A stretch of DNA of 64,000 nt from Triplophysa rosa (Eukaryota; Chordata; Actinopteri; Cypriniformes; Nemacheilidae). Positions 11,201 through 24,563 of the stretch are shown here, one piece after another (position 1 is the first letter of the stretch; each line of letters begins with the position of its first letter). A program made the translations under genes and the position numbers. The notes beneath the pieces are model-generated. The model saw only the letters and a list, made by a program, of their open reading frames with translations. It searched no databases and had not been told where the DNA came from. The DNA lies in assembly GCF_024868665.1 (NCBI RefSeq), contig NC_079913.1, positions 410,331 through 474,330 of the forward strand. Reading direction: 5' to 3'.

Positions 11201-13550
11201 GAAAGACCCCTCAAACCCCGGTCCTGGGTGACTTCCTGTTGCAGCTGTTAGCATCCCACATAAATCCTCACGCAGCTGCTTTTACTCGAACTCTAACCAA
11301 AATTTGACACTTCAAGTACGGCTGGTCTGTTTCACACAAAGGCGTCCTGATATCGCCAAGACATACGTGCAGAATATAAACTTCAATCCAGTTAAAACAA
11401 CTGTACGACTCCACACATACAGCTCTCGTTCAGACCCGTTTAGATGAAAGATTGACCCGCATACAGGGCTTTCAAATTGCATGCTGGGAGCTGTGACTCT
11501 TTAAGACTTCGTGCTGACTGTTGCCGATGTGAAAATTCATCTCGTTCAGTTTCATGTCCGTCAAAGTGCTTCCTTCAAATGGGACTCCGGACCTCCTCTG
11601 GTGCTAAACATCATTTCTGGCCTCCATCGGGATGCCACGCATACGGGAACGGCAAGCTTATCTTCTTTTGTGGCTGTATTTTCAGTCTCTTTCCTGTTGT
11701 CACTGTTATCAGTAATGGCTGACGGAGTGAGATGGTCTGTGGCACGAGCTCCGGGTATGGTGTCTCTGCAGAAGGGTTTTGTTGGGACTGAAGTTGCTCT
11801 GTGTTAGTGATCTGGTAGGTTTTGTTATGGGGCAGATCAACAACAAGCATCTCCAGGGAAAAGATTAGGATTGCTGTCCCCATTCTTTCGTCCATTCTAA
11901 TCTATCTGCTGTGTCTTTTTGTGGAAATGACTGGCGTGTCGCTTCTCGGTTTACAGATTTTTATTTCGCACATGTTCAACTTTGCACATTCGTATCATGG
12001 TGGAAGTCAATCAGTTTCAGAGTTTATTGTGGAAATGAGAGAAACGGTAATTATATAAAAGATATTATAATACAAATATATATTGCATATCGATGTATCG
12101 ACCCATTGAGCACAATCTGTTAGATTATATGTTAAGCATATTAGATTGTATTTATTTTTTACTGTTCTGAAAGTATTATGTATTAAAGATGTTGGAAAAG
12201 TGTTGCTATGGGACATTTAAAAAAAGACCAAATCACTGTTGAAGCATATAGTTCATCAGCTTGGTAATTCATATGTATTTTAATGTATATGGTCATGTGG
12301 ATTTGCAAAGAGCTGTATGTGCTATAGGGTTAAAGGCCTTTTCTCTTTTTATTTTCGTTCATTTCTTCTAACCTACTTCTTTGTCTTATGTTTTGGGTTT
12401 ACCTTTTTAGATTCGTTTCATTTTTAATCTGTTTTTTCCCATTTTGTTTCCACAATCACCTGCAATATCAGGGAAGTTTGAGTGTAAACCTTCCAGACCT
12501 GAACATGATTTTAATCTTTTAAAAGTCCATAAAAAAAGAGCGAGATCTCTTTAAAAAGAAGTTTTTACTATTATTCTTATTAAGTAATCGCAAACAAACT
12601 TAAATGTTCCTTTCTTTTTCTTATTTTTAATCTTTTTTATTTCTTGTATAAGGTGCCTGGCAGGCCTTAAATTAGAACGCATGTGAAGTGATGGATTTTG
12701 CTTCATTTCTCCTTTGTTTACTTGTCTTGATGGGCATGCTATTAGTCTTAAAAAATGAAAAATGTGACAAACAAGCTTGATAGAATTTAGCCTACTATGA
12801 AAGACTACTATGTAAAGGTTCGTGAGACTCTACACCAATGGTGAAAGCACAGAGAAACCATCAAAATCATTTTACAGTATTTATTTATAAACCTGAATAA
12901 TATTTTTTGAAAATCAATATTTATGATGAAAATATATCATGTAGAAAGAGTATTAATATGTGAATGGACATTTCTCCATATTTAAATATTCAATATCTAG
13001 TCCACTGATGACCAGTAAGAGGGCGAGTATCATTGGTAGACCACCCTTCTCCCACTGTGCAAAGACCAACTGGGAATTCCTTTGAAATGTTTTGTCCTGT
13101 TTTTGTTTTTATCCGCATTTATGAATCATTTGACGAACATGGTGCTACTCAACACACTCTGTGTGCGTGTGTGACTGCTTGTGGGATGTTTTGCGTGTAA
13201 CCATCAAAACCTTACAGCACTTAACAGGTTTTAATCACATTTATAGCAATTATACAACTCTGAGATTTACCGAATGAGAGGGTGTGTGTGTGTATGCAAT
13301 ATTATACCTCATCTATGTCAGTGCCATAGAGGATGTCATCAAAAAGTTCATTTTTACATTCTAAGTTATTTTAAATATCTGAAAATGTACGGATGTTGAA
13401 TTATTGTTGAAAATATTGTTTTATTTCATTCGGTCTTGTTTATTTTTCCTCTCTCTCTCTTGGTCTCTGCAAACTGCATCCCAGTATTTGATGTTTAATG
13501 TCTCTATATTGTTGTGTAAATTAAACAATAAACAACGTGCCGTCGATTAT
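11201..13550 (+). other. kiaa1549: kiaa1549 3'UTR
   Basis: After TGA at 11198-11200 there is 2.3 kb of increasingly AT-rich, non-coding sequence. It ends in paired poly(A) signals ATTAAA (13520-13525) and AATAAA (13527-13532). No open frame with family resemblance is present. Confidence 0.65.
13527..13532 (+). promoter_or_regulatory. kiaa1549: poly(A) signal, kiaa1549
   Basis: A canonical AATAAA preceded directly by ATTAAA, followed by a T-rich stretch at about 13546-13562. Confidence 0.65.
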
Positions 13551-14161
13551 TTCCATCTTTTTTAATGCCACAGTGCAGGTTGCAGGTGGTTTGTCTGGTC
13601 AAATAATTGACAAATAATTAAAAAAACGATTGGTAAAAACAATAGAAACCATCCTTCTAATGGACTTTATGGTTATAATGGGAATTGTATTGGTTTAAAT
13701 GGAAACTATAATGGACTCCGTGGGTCTCTTCTGGTAATGTGTTTGTTTACTGGAGGGATGTTATCAGGTGATGGGAACCAAAAGAACAACATTCAATCTT
13801 ACTGGAATAAGGCTTAAAACACACTACATAAAGCCAATGATTTGGATGGTTTTTGTCATGGAAACCATTAGAACTTCTATTGGTTTTTCAGCAGGCCGTG
13901 CAGTCCCTGGCAGGGAGAGATTCAACTCGTTACTTTGAATGTCACTGATGCGAATATGTTGGCCACGCCCCCTTTAGGTAAAACCTGCCACGTCACTTGC
14001 AACTCTTGCCAAACAGGTTGAGAAACAACATCATTTGCATTGTTTCTACATGGTTTCTTTCATCACATTACGCACAGAATATAGGACTTATCAACCCAAA
14101 TAAAACGACACAAAAGCTACATAAGAATCAAATGAAATTCTAAACTCCACAGATGTAGGCT

Positions 14162-14482
14162 GTGTCAGGTACAGGAAGGTTTCTCATTAAAACCTGTTTG
14201 TCTCCTTTTAGGCGCTCCCTGAGAAGAAAACTGGAATCCGGCCCTCGATCCTTTATATACACAGCAAAGAAACTATTTTGGGCGTGCTGTCTTAAAACAC
14301 GTTTGGATGGCCCTTTAAAACGAAGCCTTGCCCCTCGCGCTCCGAAGTTGAGTGACGTTATTTACCTGCCGGCAGGTGAACTGGACGCGTTCTATAGGCG
14401 CGTAGAGGACCTGAGGAGGCTTTTTAAAAGGGCATTTGAATATCTGTATGAAGGGATTTTAGTACCAGGAGTATGTAACTAA
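14162..14482 (+). CDS. Orphan small ORF or exon between kiaa1549 and svopl
   Basis: This is an uninterrupted 106-codon frame in a locally GC- and CpG-richer patch. It is unusually basic (PFRRSLRRKLES, KRSLAPRAPK) and ends in a helical stretch (DAFYRRVEDLRRLFKRAFEY). Inside it is a good acceptor (CTCCTTTTAG, ending 14211) and near its end a donor-like GTATGT at 14471, so the real unit could be an internal exon 14212-14470. I do not recognise the product. The patch also holds TTTATATAC and TGACGT, so it could instead be promoter-like DNA that happens to be open. Confidence 0.28.
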   Translation: MSGTGRFLIKTCLSPFRRSLRRKLESGPRSFIYTAKKLFWACCLKTRLDGPLKRSLAPRAPKLSDVIYLPAGELDAFYRRVEDLRRLFKRAFEYLYEGILVPGVCN

Positions 14483-15018
14483 TGGATGTTAAGGATTGAA
14501 ATCTGCGTTCGGTGTTTTGCATAAATCGCGTCCATAAAGTCTTGGCAACGCCAACATACGGGAACTTTTGCGCGCTTGCGAAAAATACAGCATACAAGTT
14601 TATAACCGAACGAGATGCGATGAAAACACAATAACACGATGAAGAATCGCGTTTGATGATCCGATGTTGTAGTAAGTAGAGTTATTTTATCACCACTATG
14701 TATTCGTACTTAAAAAATAAGTTACAATACACACAAAACAAAGTATGTAGGTAACACCTTGGTATTCTGAGTTGTTATGAATGATAAGAATATTCCAACA
14801 AATTCAAAGTATAGTACATTAAAAATACCATGAAGCATGTTTAGATTCAGGTTTTTACATGGTTTGAGATACCGAATGCTTAGCATATATTCACATACAG
14901 TGATCCTACAGTAGGCAGTCTTACCATTGGATGGCAATACGCTTTTGAGTTTTTGCTGATCTTTGTTAATATCAATCCAGCTTCTCCAAACTAACAGAGC
15001 GAAGAAACGTCCGAAAGG

Positions 15019-18000
15019 ATGGCGTTAAGGCGATCATCTTCCATGAACACCCAGCTGGTCAATGCCATCCACCTTCAGGAAGTGGAATTGGGAGAGACCA
15101 GCACCGACCCCAGCAATAACACACCCGCAGAAGCTGGACAAGCTGCAGAAGCTCCAGAGGTCAGAGGTGAGGGTCATAGGAATAATAACATCAATCCTCA
15201 CGTGAGAAGACCATGAGTTGTTTTTCACCCCTGTCCTCTGTAGCCCCCACAGAACCCAGATGTTTCACTGTGGAGGAGGCGGTCGAGAGCATAGACTTTG
15301 GACGCTTCCACATTATGCTTTTTGTCATCATGGGCAGTGCCAATGTAAGAAGAAGGTTGTGTGTTTGTGTTTGTGTGTGTCTGTGTTGTCGCCGGTCACA
15401 TCTTCTATTAAACTCGTGTGTGTGTGTGTGTTTAGATAGTGGAGGCGATGGAGATCATGTTGTTGGCTGTGGTTTCTCCCGAGATCCGCTGCGAGTGGCG
15501 TCTGGAGGATTGGCAGGTGGCTTTGGTCTCCACGGTGAGGAGCTCATCCAATCAGGCCACTTTATTTTATTATGGCTTGAATTTTTATAGAACAGGAATG
15601 TCAAACTAGTTTTGTTTAGATTTTTTCACGTGTGTCTTATTCTATGTTTAAATACCTTTCTAAATAGGTTTTCAAATGTTGACAGCTTTGTTTCGTGTTT
15701 AGATGGTGTTTCTGGGTTTTATGGTTTGCGGAGTTCTCAGTGGTTATATTGCCGATCGATACGGACGCTGGAAGGTCAGACGCCACACTTGACTCACAAA
15801 TGTTAGAATGGGATTTTAGGGTATAACCAACCCTTGTGTTTCTGCTGACAGGTGGTGTTTGGTGGCTTTGTGTGGGCTTCATATTTTTCTCTGCTTACTT
15901 CATTCGCTCCATCATACGGCTGGTTCATCTTCCTGCGCTGTATGGTCGGCTGTGGAGTGGCGGCCACATCTCAAGGGTGAGGTTTAAATTGACAAAAGCG
16001 ACGTACGGTACAAATGAGGAACATCACAAGCAATTGGCGTTTATTAGCACCATTACTGTTTTTACGAGCCCTCGCTGTTATTTCCTCCCACAGGTTTGTC
16101 CTCAAGACAGAATTCATTCCAGCCAAATACAGAGCATCTCTGCTGCCTCTTGCCTCGGTGAGTACAGACTAGTAGAACAATCTTCATACCGGCCTCACGG
16201 TTTCGCGTTTTGACCTGTGATTGTTGACAGATCTTCTGGATGTTGGGATCTATGCTCATCATCATTCTCGGTATGACTGTAGTGCCAACTATGGGCTGGC
16301 GTTGGATGATCCGTTTCTCCATCATCCCCAGCCTCATACTCATTGGACTCTTCTTGGTGAGTTTTATATAATCAACTCAACGTTGCACTCACCGCTTCAA
16401 GGTCAGGGCTTTGATTTCTTGAGAACACGACGTCATTTACCCAAATGTGTAAGTATACTATTTTTAAATGGTCCCTTCTCGCTCTCTTTTAGTTGATTCC
16501 CGAGTCAGCGCGGTTCCAGGTGTCGGCGGGTAACATCAAGGGAGCCATGTCTACACTTCAATGGATTGCTACTATGAATGGTGCAACACTACCTGAAGGA
16601 GAACTGAGGGAGCCGGCAGTGGTATTTTCCTTTACAGCACCTGTAATATTGTGAATAACACATAACCACGGGCTTTATATTTCAAACCTCTTTCAAAGAA
16701 ATCACAAAGAATCCCTGATTATACTGATAGTTTGCCAAATGATGCACGTACGTGTAACAGAAAATTCTGAACAGATCTGTTTGTATAGACTGTTTCAGTG
16801 GATGCACACACCTGGGCCCAAGTTAACTTCCGGTCTGTGTTTGCTTTTAATATTATAACCAATTATAATATCATTTCATTTATATCTATATTCATTTAGA
16901 TTAATATTTTACTGTTTATCAATTGTATTAAATTACATTAAAACTACTGGACAGTTATTGATTTTTTTGCGGAGGTCTACCAGAAGTTAAAGGGACAGTT
17001 CACCCAAAAATGAAAATTCTGTCATCATTTCCTCGCCCTCTTGTCATGTCAAACCTGTACGAGTTTCTTTCTTTCTTCGGCGGAACACAAAAGAAGATAT
17101 TCTGAAGAAGTTGTTGACCGAACACTGGTGGCAGCCATTCACTTGCATTGGTTTGGTGTCCACACAATAGAGGTCAATGGCTGCCATCGCTGTTCAGTTA
17201 TCAACATTCTTCAAAATATCTTCTTTTGTGTTCTGCAGAAATAAGAAACTCTTACAGGTGTGAAATGACAAGAGGGTGAGGAAATGATGACAGAATTTTC
17301 ATTTTTGGTTGAACTATAACGTTTGTTTATGTTGTTGCAGCTGAAACCGTGTATAACTAGTTGTAGATTTGGTTTATTTATAGAGAATTCCTCTAATGTG
17401 TGTGTGTGTGTGTGGTCTTGAACATGGTTCGTCCAATCAGATTTTCAAACCAAAACGTTTTGCTTTTCTTCTCAAAATAGCACTTTTTATCAAAATATAT
17501 GAACAGTTTAAGATGCCTGAAGAGTAAAGTATGTTTGAAAGTAGGAAGTATCCTTGCACCCGGGCAGTAGGCAGTATATGCCTTTACATTTATGTATTAA
17601 TGCATTTGTGTCATATACAAGACACTACACAACTAACAGGACGGTTTGCATTTAGACAGAACGAGGACATGCCAGCACTTTGATCGGCCCTGCGTTTAGA
17701 AGAACCTCTCTGTTGCTGTGGTACACATGGTAGGGCCTAACACACTTTTTCTTGCTCGTTCCCGTGTCTAACGACTGTACTGTTGGCCGTATGTTAAATA
17801 TATGACACCCTGTTGTGTTTGTCCTCAGGTTTGTGGCCTCTTTCTCCTATTATGGTTCAGTCCTCAGCGGCTCAGAGTTACTTGAGAAGAACCTGCTGTG
17901 TGTGACGGATGCAGATCAGGAGCACCAGATCAAACACGACCAGGAGGAGGCGCTGTGCTTCTGTATTCCCTTTAACATGGCCGACTACCAGACGCTCCTC

Positions 18001-19116
18001 ATCAGCGCTCTGGGCGAGGTGGCACGTGAGTGACCTTTGACCTCTTGCCGGTCCGCCGTTAGCTAGAGATCCTAATGTTTGTGCCTGTTTGCTTTCCCTG
18101 CAGTCATCCCTCTGAATATTTGCCTGTTAAATGTGTTCGGAAGAAAGCCGAGCATGTGCATACTGTTGCTGCTGTGTGCTGTTTTCTTCATGCTTGTCAA
18201 TATCTGCACAACAATGTGAGTGTGACTTTTTGAATCGTCTAGAAAATCATTTGAAATGAATCGCACATGCAAGTGAAGTTATATGTAAATGTACGCAAGT
18301 TAGGTGGAGCCCAGTGCATTGTGGGATACAACATCCCATTTAGTGTACTCTTTTGCATACTTCAAATTTGTGCCAGCATATTATAGACTGCAGAAAGGAT
18401 GTGTTGTTGTCTACTGTGCAATCAATTTACAAAGATTTTAAACATCATGTGGCCCTCGTGTGGTCACGTGTTAGAAGTGCAGCCACTCATGTGCATCTAT
18501 CCCTACAGGTTTGGATTTACCATACTGCTCTTCCTTCTCCGTTCTGTGGTCGCTATGAATTTTAATGTGGTCTATATTTATACAGCAGAGGTGAGATCCT
18601 TAAGGCAGGTTGACTAAAGACATTGAAATGTAACTATGCCACTGGAAGTTCACTTCGGTGTGTTTTGCAGGTTTATCCGACATCCGTCCGCTCAATAGGA
18701 ATGGGATTTTGCACTTCCTTCAGTCGAATCGGGGGAATGATCGCGCCATTCATTGCACAGGTGCTCTGTGTACACGCGTTTGCCTGTATACATTCCCTGT
18801 GTTTGTTTCAAATATTGACATGACCTGTGAATGATTGCATCTCCTTGGTTTGCATGTGTGTTAGGTGCTGATGTCCAAGTCTGTAATTCTGGCCTTGTCT
18901 CCGTTTGCTGTGGTTTGTGTTATTTGTGCTGTGGGCGTTGCCCTGCTGCCCATAGAGACCAGAGGACGGGCATTACAGGTCATTATTCTTCTATTTGCAC
19001 ACAACATTAAACCTTGTGATGTGACATGCTTTAGTAAAGAATGAATTTATTTCTAATAACAACCTGATTTGGAAACTACTGACTTTTTTATTTATCCTTT
19101 TCAGCAAAATGCATGA
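15019..19116 (+). CDS. svopl: svopl, SV2-related major facilitator transporter (complete, 514 aa)
   Basis: SVOPL is a plasma- or vesicle-membrane transporter of the SV2/SVOP branch of the major facilitator superfamily; its substrate is unknown. Exons: 15019-15166, 15244-15344, 15436-15534, 15703-15774, 15852-15976, 16094-16157, 16231-16356, 16493-16621, 17656-17729, 17829-18025, 18104-18215, 18509-18590, 18671-18760, 18865-18978 and 19105-19116. They sum to 515 codons including stop. Visible marks are [31 protein letters not shown], the loop 2-3 motif [33 protein letters not shown] after the sixth span, [19 protein letters not shown] and [11 protein letters not shown]. About 12 hydrophobic spans are present, with an enlarged loop between spans 7 and 8 (exon 17829-18025). 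The 15019 start is the first ATG of the frame. Human SVOPL also neighbours KIAA1549. Confidence 0.92.
16991..17320. mobile_element. Angel-like palindromic MITE in a svopl intron
   Basis: It is preceded by TTAA (16987-16990) and opens AGGGACAGTTCACCCAAAAA; the other end is the inverted counterpart (CATTTTTGGTTGAACTATAAC). Internal arms are also inverted (AACACAAAAGAAGATATT against AATATCTTCTTTTGTGTT). The copy is non-coding. The family name is from memory; the structure is directly visible. Confidence 0.8.
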
Positions 19117-19191
19117 AAAGCACCTGAGGAAGATGAAGGACAGTTGCACTTCTGTAAAAAAACAAAACTAACAAATCATGTATGATGTCAA

Positions 19192-19197
19192 ATTAAA
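19192..19197 (+). promoter_or_regulatory. svopl: poly(A) signal, svopl
   Basis: A variant hexamer ATTAAA 76 bp after the svopl stop, followed by a T-rich stretch, which implies a very short 3'UTR. Confidence 0.55.
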
Positions 19198-19216
19198 GCT
19201 GGAACTGTTTTTTAAA

Positions 19217-20104
19217 CAAATTTGTGGGTCACGTTTCTCATGAAGTCCATTGATCACATCACATCACATCACATGAAATATTTAGACACAATTTTCTTTT
19301 CTATATTGTTATGTGCTATTGCAACATGAAGTTGGGACGAAGCATACTGAAGCATTTAAAAAAAAAAATTATAGTTTAACTTATGTCTCAGGCTAGGCTG
19401 GCTATTTCTTGTTGCCTCATCAGGAGCGGATATTCTCATTTTTTTATGCAAAACATTTGTGCATTAATATTACTAGTCCTTTTCCCTAGTAGAAAATAAG
19501 TGAAAGAGGTAAAAGTTTATTTTGTCAGCCTTTTAAAGGAGAGGGTCATTACTTAAAGAAACCTAGAAATATTACAATTCTGGCATTTTTTTAAATAAAA
19601 AAACGAATTGTGACGAAACATCTTGTTTTTATTTTCAATAAATTATATGACACAAAGAAGAGTAAATTATGACATAATTCGACATTATTTCATTTTTGGG
19701 TTAACTGTTTCTTTAAACACACAACAGGATCTTCATGGTTGGAGGCCCCAAACTGGGCTCTGTAATGTGTGATAACAACCACTAGGGGGAGACATTACGC
19801 CGTCTTTCTTTAATAGGAGCTCAAGATCAAGTATTGCAGTCTAAGTGTTGTAGTTCAAGGTCTTCTTCTCCAGGTTCCCTTGTAATTCCTCCACTCTCCT
19901 CTCTCCTCTCTCTACCCCCTCATTCTCTGTGTGTAATCTTATTATGAAGTCTCTGTGTAAATGGGATTACATTTAAGGCTGCTCTCCAACTACTATCAGC
20001 CAACAGATCTGCTCTAATACTGACCAGTACACTAGACACAATAAAACCAGCTCATATGAATCACCAACATTATCATTTTGATTGTTTAAATACTCCTATT
20101 CCGT
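19217..20104. other. Intergenic spacer svopl-mical3
   Basis: No gene is seen. The stretch contains a short tandem ATCAC array (about 19253-19275) and AT-rich non-coding sequence. Confidence 0.6.
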
Positions 20105-20472
20105 GCCGGTCTGCGTGCGTGCGCGCGCACGCGTCCTAGAAATGTACATGTGTGTCCAGAAAGACAATGTTTGTGTTTGTTGCCTGCTTGAAAGTGTGTG
20201 TTGAGGAGGAGTCAGCAAGTGCCTGGTAGCTCCTTCCTCTGACCTTGGCTACAGAGTGATGGAGAAGGAGGACAGAGCGCGACAGTGTGCGTGCGTGAGC
20301 GCGAGCGAGGTGAGGGGGAGCGCGCAGCGGACCTAATTCCAGCACTGCAGCTGTACTGTATATGACACCAGAGTAAATGTGACTCCGGTGGCGGCTACAT
20401 CCACTTGGACACTTGCCCGCGAGGTGGAGCAAAGGAAGAATGTCAGCATCATGGGGAGAACCAGAACGGTCG
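20105..20472 (+). promoter_or_regulatory. mical3: Probable mical3 promoter and first exon
   Basis: This is a CpG-rich patch (GCGTGCGTGCGCGCGCACGCG at its left edge; CGCGACAGTGTGCGTGCGTG further on) in otherwise AT-rich DNA. It ends in a donor-like GTAAAT after 20472. Reading ATG at 20440 gives MSASWGEPERS up to that donor in phase 0. If spliced to a site just 5' of 21645 it could supply an alternative N-terminus, but the acceptor there is poor. More likely this is an untranslated first exon. Confidence 0.45.
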
Positions 20473-21627
20473 GTAAATATTTTTGGAGCTCGTGTTATAA
20501 CGTTACACTGAAAATGTGTGCAGATTACATGCCGTGCGGGTTGTTTCAGTGTGTGTCACTCTAGTGTGGGAAACATTTCAAGTATGTTTAGATGTGGAAA
20601 ATGCAGTAAATAGACTGTGGAGAAAAGCTTACGTTTGCATCTCTGCGCATCTGTCGGGGGTTCGCGCATGGTGCGCAATGGTACATGGCAATAATATGTG
20701 AACAATGTTAACTACAATTGAATTAATTATGCATGTATTAAGATGCCATCATAGTTTACAGTGCAGTCAATGTATGAATGGCTGACTAGAGGAAGAATTG
20801 CGATCGATAGTCTTTCTGCAGCACGCGCTTTACGCACTGTAATCCTCTCCCTTTAAACGGCGCACCTGTCAATCACTAAACCTCAGCACACAGGTCACAG
20901 GTTTTATCTAGAGGATGCTGCTGGCTGTTGTCCCACAGACATGATCATATGTGGGTGATTAGTTAATTAGTTAGTAAAGGCAGTCTTGCAGAACACCAGG
21001 GGATGGGCAGTGTGCTCTTCACTGCGTTGATGCGTTTGTGTTTTGAGTCACTTTTTGTTCCTGTAAAGTTGCTCTAAGGCCTGTCTGTTTCCCTAGCTGC
21101 TTTTAGTTCAATATTTTGGCTGACCACTGACCACAAATACACCCCGATATCTCAATAAGGCAAATGTCATTGCAGATGCCTGTGTGTGTCTGGGACAGAT
21201 TTGTCCCTAATAGTTAGCCAGCTATTACAATCCTTATTTTTGTGATTTCCTCATTTTTACAGTTATTTATAAGCGCTCAGATGTCGATGGTTTGCACTAA
21301 TTTCCTAGCTAGCTCTGTACCCATGTGTCTGTTGGTGAGCATATGTATCAGCTGGTCACCATCCAGTAACATAGAGCACCAACATGTCCTGTGCTACTGT
21401 AAGCCAAAAATAAAAGAACGATTACATGGGCTCACCCATAATCCCCTTTTCTTTCCCAGTGGGTGGCATTGCTTAAGGGTTAAAACCAGACTCACACCAC
21501 CTCTTCAGCTCTCACACACTGTCCAGACACCCAGCATTGGATCTTCCTGTAATATTCTATCTCTTTCTTTCCATTTCCCCAGATGGCCTGTGTCTGGTCC
21601 CTTCCAAAGGTGAGCTGACTCCTGCAG

Positions 21628-24471
21628 ACATGGGAGACTGACAGCCAGACGTGTGTCACGCGCACGCCCTCTTCGATGCCTTCGTGCAGGCGGCCACCTG
21701 CAGAGAGACGCTTAAAGCGTTTCAAGAACTGTGCGCCGAACTCGATCTTCATCCAGACGGGCAGCCTCAATTCTACCACACCCTGAGGAACAGACTGCAC
21801 TACTGGAAAGCCAAAGCATTATGGGCCAAACTGGACAAACGTGTCGGCCAAAAAGAGTACATGAGAGGCCATGCCTGCGCCAACACCACGGTACAAACAC
21901 AGGTGCACCCACAATGCCGTTCGCTACGTTGGGCACTTTCACAACTGCGAATGCAACTTTGTTTTGTTTTCAGTGTCTGATCATTGGAGCGGGGCCGTGT
22001 GGGTTGCGGACGGCTATCGAGTTGGCTTTCTTGGGTGCCAGGGTGGTTTTAGTGGAAAAGAGAGACGCTTTCTCGAGGAACAACGTTCTGCACCTCTGGC
22101 CCTTCACCATTCAGGACCTCCGGGGTCTCGGGGCCAAAAAGTTTTACGGAAAGTTCTGTGCCGGAGCCATAGACCACATTAGTGAGTCAAGCGGACAGTA
22201 TCTAATCTTCAAATCGAGACACACTAAACGTCTTGCAGATTTGACCAACATCTTTTTATTTGTAGGTATTCGTCGGCTGCAGCTGATGCTACTAAAAGTG
22301 GCCTTGTTGTTGGGGATTGAGGTTCACGTGAACGTGGAGTTCAAACATCTGTTGGAACCTCCGGAGAACCAGGAGAATCAAAGTAAGACCGTGATCGAAA
22401 CACAATTCAACCGAGCAACTGGACACACATTTGAGAACTTTGGTTTTGTGTAGAGGTTGGCTGGAGAGCAGAGGTCCACCCTTCACCTCATCCAGTCAGA
22501 CAGCTGGAGTTCGATGTAGTTATCGGAGCGGATGGGAGAAGAAACACATTACCAGGTATCAGCCTCGCTAGGAGTTATGGGAATGTTTATTGTACTTTCA
22601 GGAACACAGCGATCGGACGGTGTTAGTCTGTGTTCATTTTATAGGCATAGTTACCCCCAAAACTGATTTGTACTAACCTTTATGTCATTTCAAACCTGTA
22701 TGTCATTCTTCTGCAGAACACAAAAGATGATATTTTGACACTGACCCAAATTGACTTCCATTGTTTGGACACAAAACCTTTGGAGACATATCCTATAAAG
22801 AGACATCAACGGGTTTAGAATGACATGAGGGTGAATAAATGAAATGTTTATTTTGGGTGACGTATCCTTTAAACTCGCATTAGTCACGATAGGAGTGTGT
22901 GCCGTCTCAGCTCGCTTTCTCCGGTCTTCCTCTTTTGCGCACTCTTCTTTCTCAGACTTACACACAGAAAGGCCAAAAACGTGTTTTGTAACCTGTGCTG
23001 AGGTTTGAGTCATAGGAAACGACAGCATTCAGATTGTGTTTTTGAATTCTGGCAAAAGCTTGATGAAGAAGTGTTACGTTTTAAAACAAAAATGTGAAGA
23101 TTTCTAGGTTTTAAAAATTGATCTTTTTAGCATAAACAAACACCCTGCTGAACAAGGTGCACAAAACTGTATGAATTTAACATTAATAATGAATGAAATA
23201 ATATTATGGAATAAGGAATATTTACAGCATATAATACTGAGAAATATACATAAAGAACAAGCACTATTATCCTGAGCTTAGAACTTGCAAATAATGAACA
23301 TTTGGACATCCAGTTTGTAAGACCTGAGGTGACGAATCTAACCCAAACATCGAAACACATCACATGCTCCCAGCATTCTATAACAGACAGTTCCTCAATT
23401 CTAATTTTACCCCGCATGAAATGAAGACATAGACTCTGTTTTTGAACCGCTCTGAAACTTCAGAGGTGTTTGAAACTCTTCGTGTTATTTCTGAAGGATT
23501 TCGCAGGAAAGAGTTTCGGGGAAAACTGGCTATTGCCATCACGGCAAATTTCATCAATCGCAACACGACCGCTGAAGCTAAAGTGGAGGAGATCAGCGGC
23601 GTGGCCTTTATCTTCAACCAGAAGTTCTTCCAAGACCTGCGCAAAGCCACAGGTACTGATGTATTATTTCTATTCAATCATGTTTCATACTGTACAAAAT
23701 TGCTCCTTAAATCAAATTAGATTGAAATGTAAACTTTTAAATGTTTTGACATTACGGTCACTCCTCAAAATAGTTACTTATTAAAAAAATTACAAGAGCT
23801 GGACAAAAGGTCAAAGTTGAATAAGTTGAAATGACTTGTAAAGACATTTTGATTGTACTTCAAAATGTAAGGAAACAATTTTTTAAAATTTGTATGCTAT
23901 ATTATCAATATATTCATGTTTGTTTTAAAAATGACTAATGGAGTATTTCTTCTAAATAAATGAAACTTTCTTTAGGAATTGATCTGGAGAATATAGTATA
24001 CTATAAAGACGACACTCACTACTTCGTCATGACGGCCAAAAAGCAAAGTCTTCTGGACAAAGGAGTCATACTGCGCGTGAGTCATGGCATTACGTGTGTG
24101 TGGTTGCGTGCGTATGCAGCCGCATGTTTACATGTTGCTTTGCAGGATTACGCAGACACAGAGATGTTACTGTCAAGGCAGAACGTGGACCAGAATGCAC
24201 TGCTCTCCTACGCCCGCGAGGCAGCGGACTTCTCGACCAATCAGCAGCTCCCTACCCTGGATTTTGCCATAAACCACTATGGACAGCCAGACGTGGCTAT
24301 GTTTGACTTCACCTGCATGTACGCATCAGAAAACGCGGCGATGGTGCGACAGCGTAGGGGACAGGCCTTGCTGGTTGCTTTGGTGGGAGACAGTTTACTG
24401 GAGGTGAGAGGATGAGATCCAGATGAAAAGAGTTCAACGTCCTAAAATTGGATTCTTTCTTTCTTTCTTTC

Positions 24472-24563
<92 letters not shown>

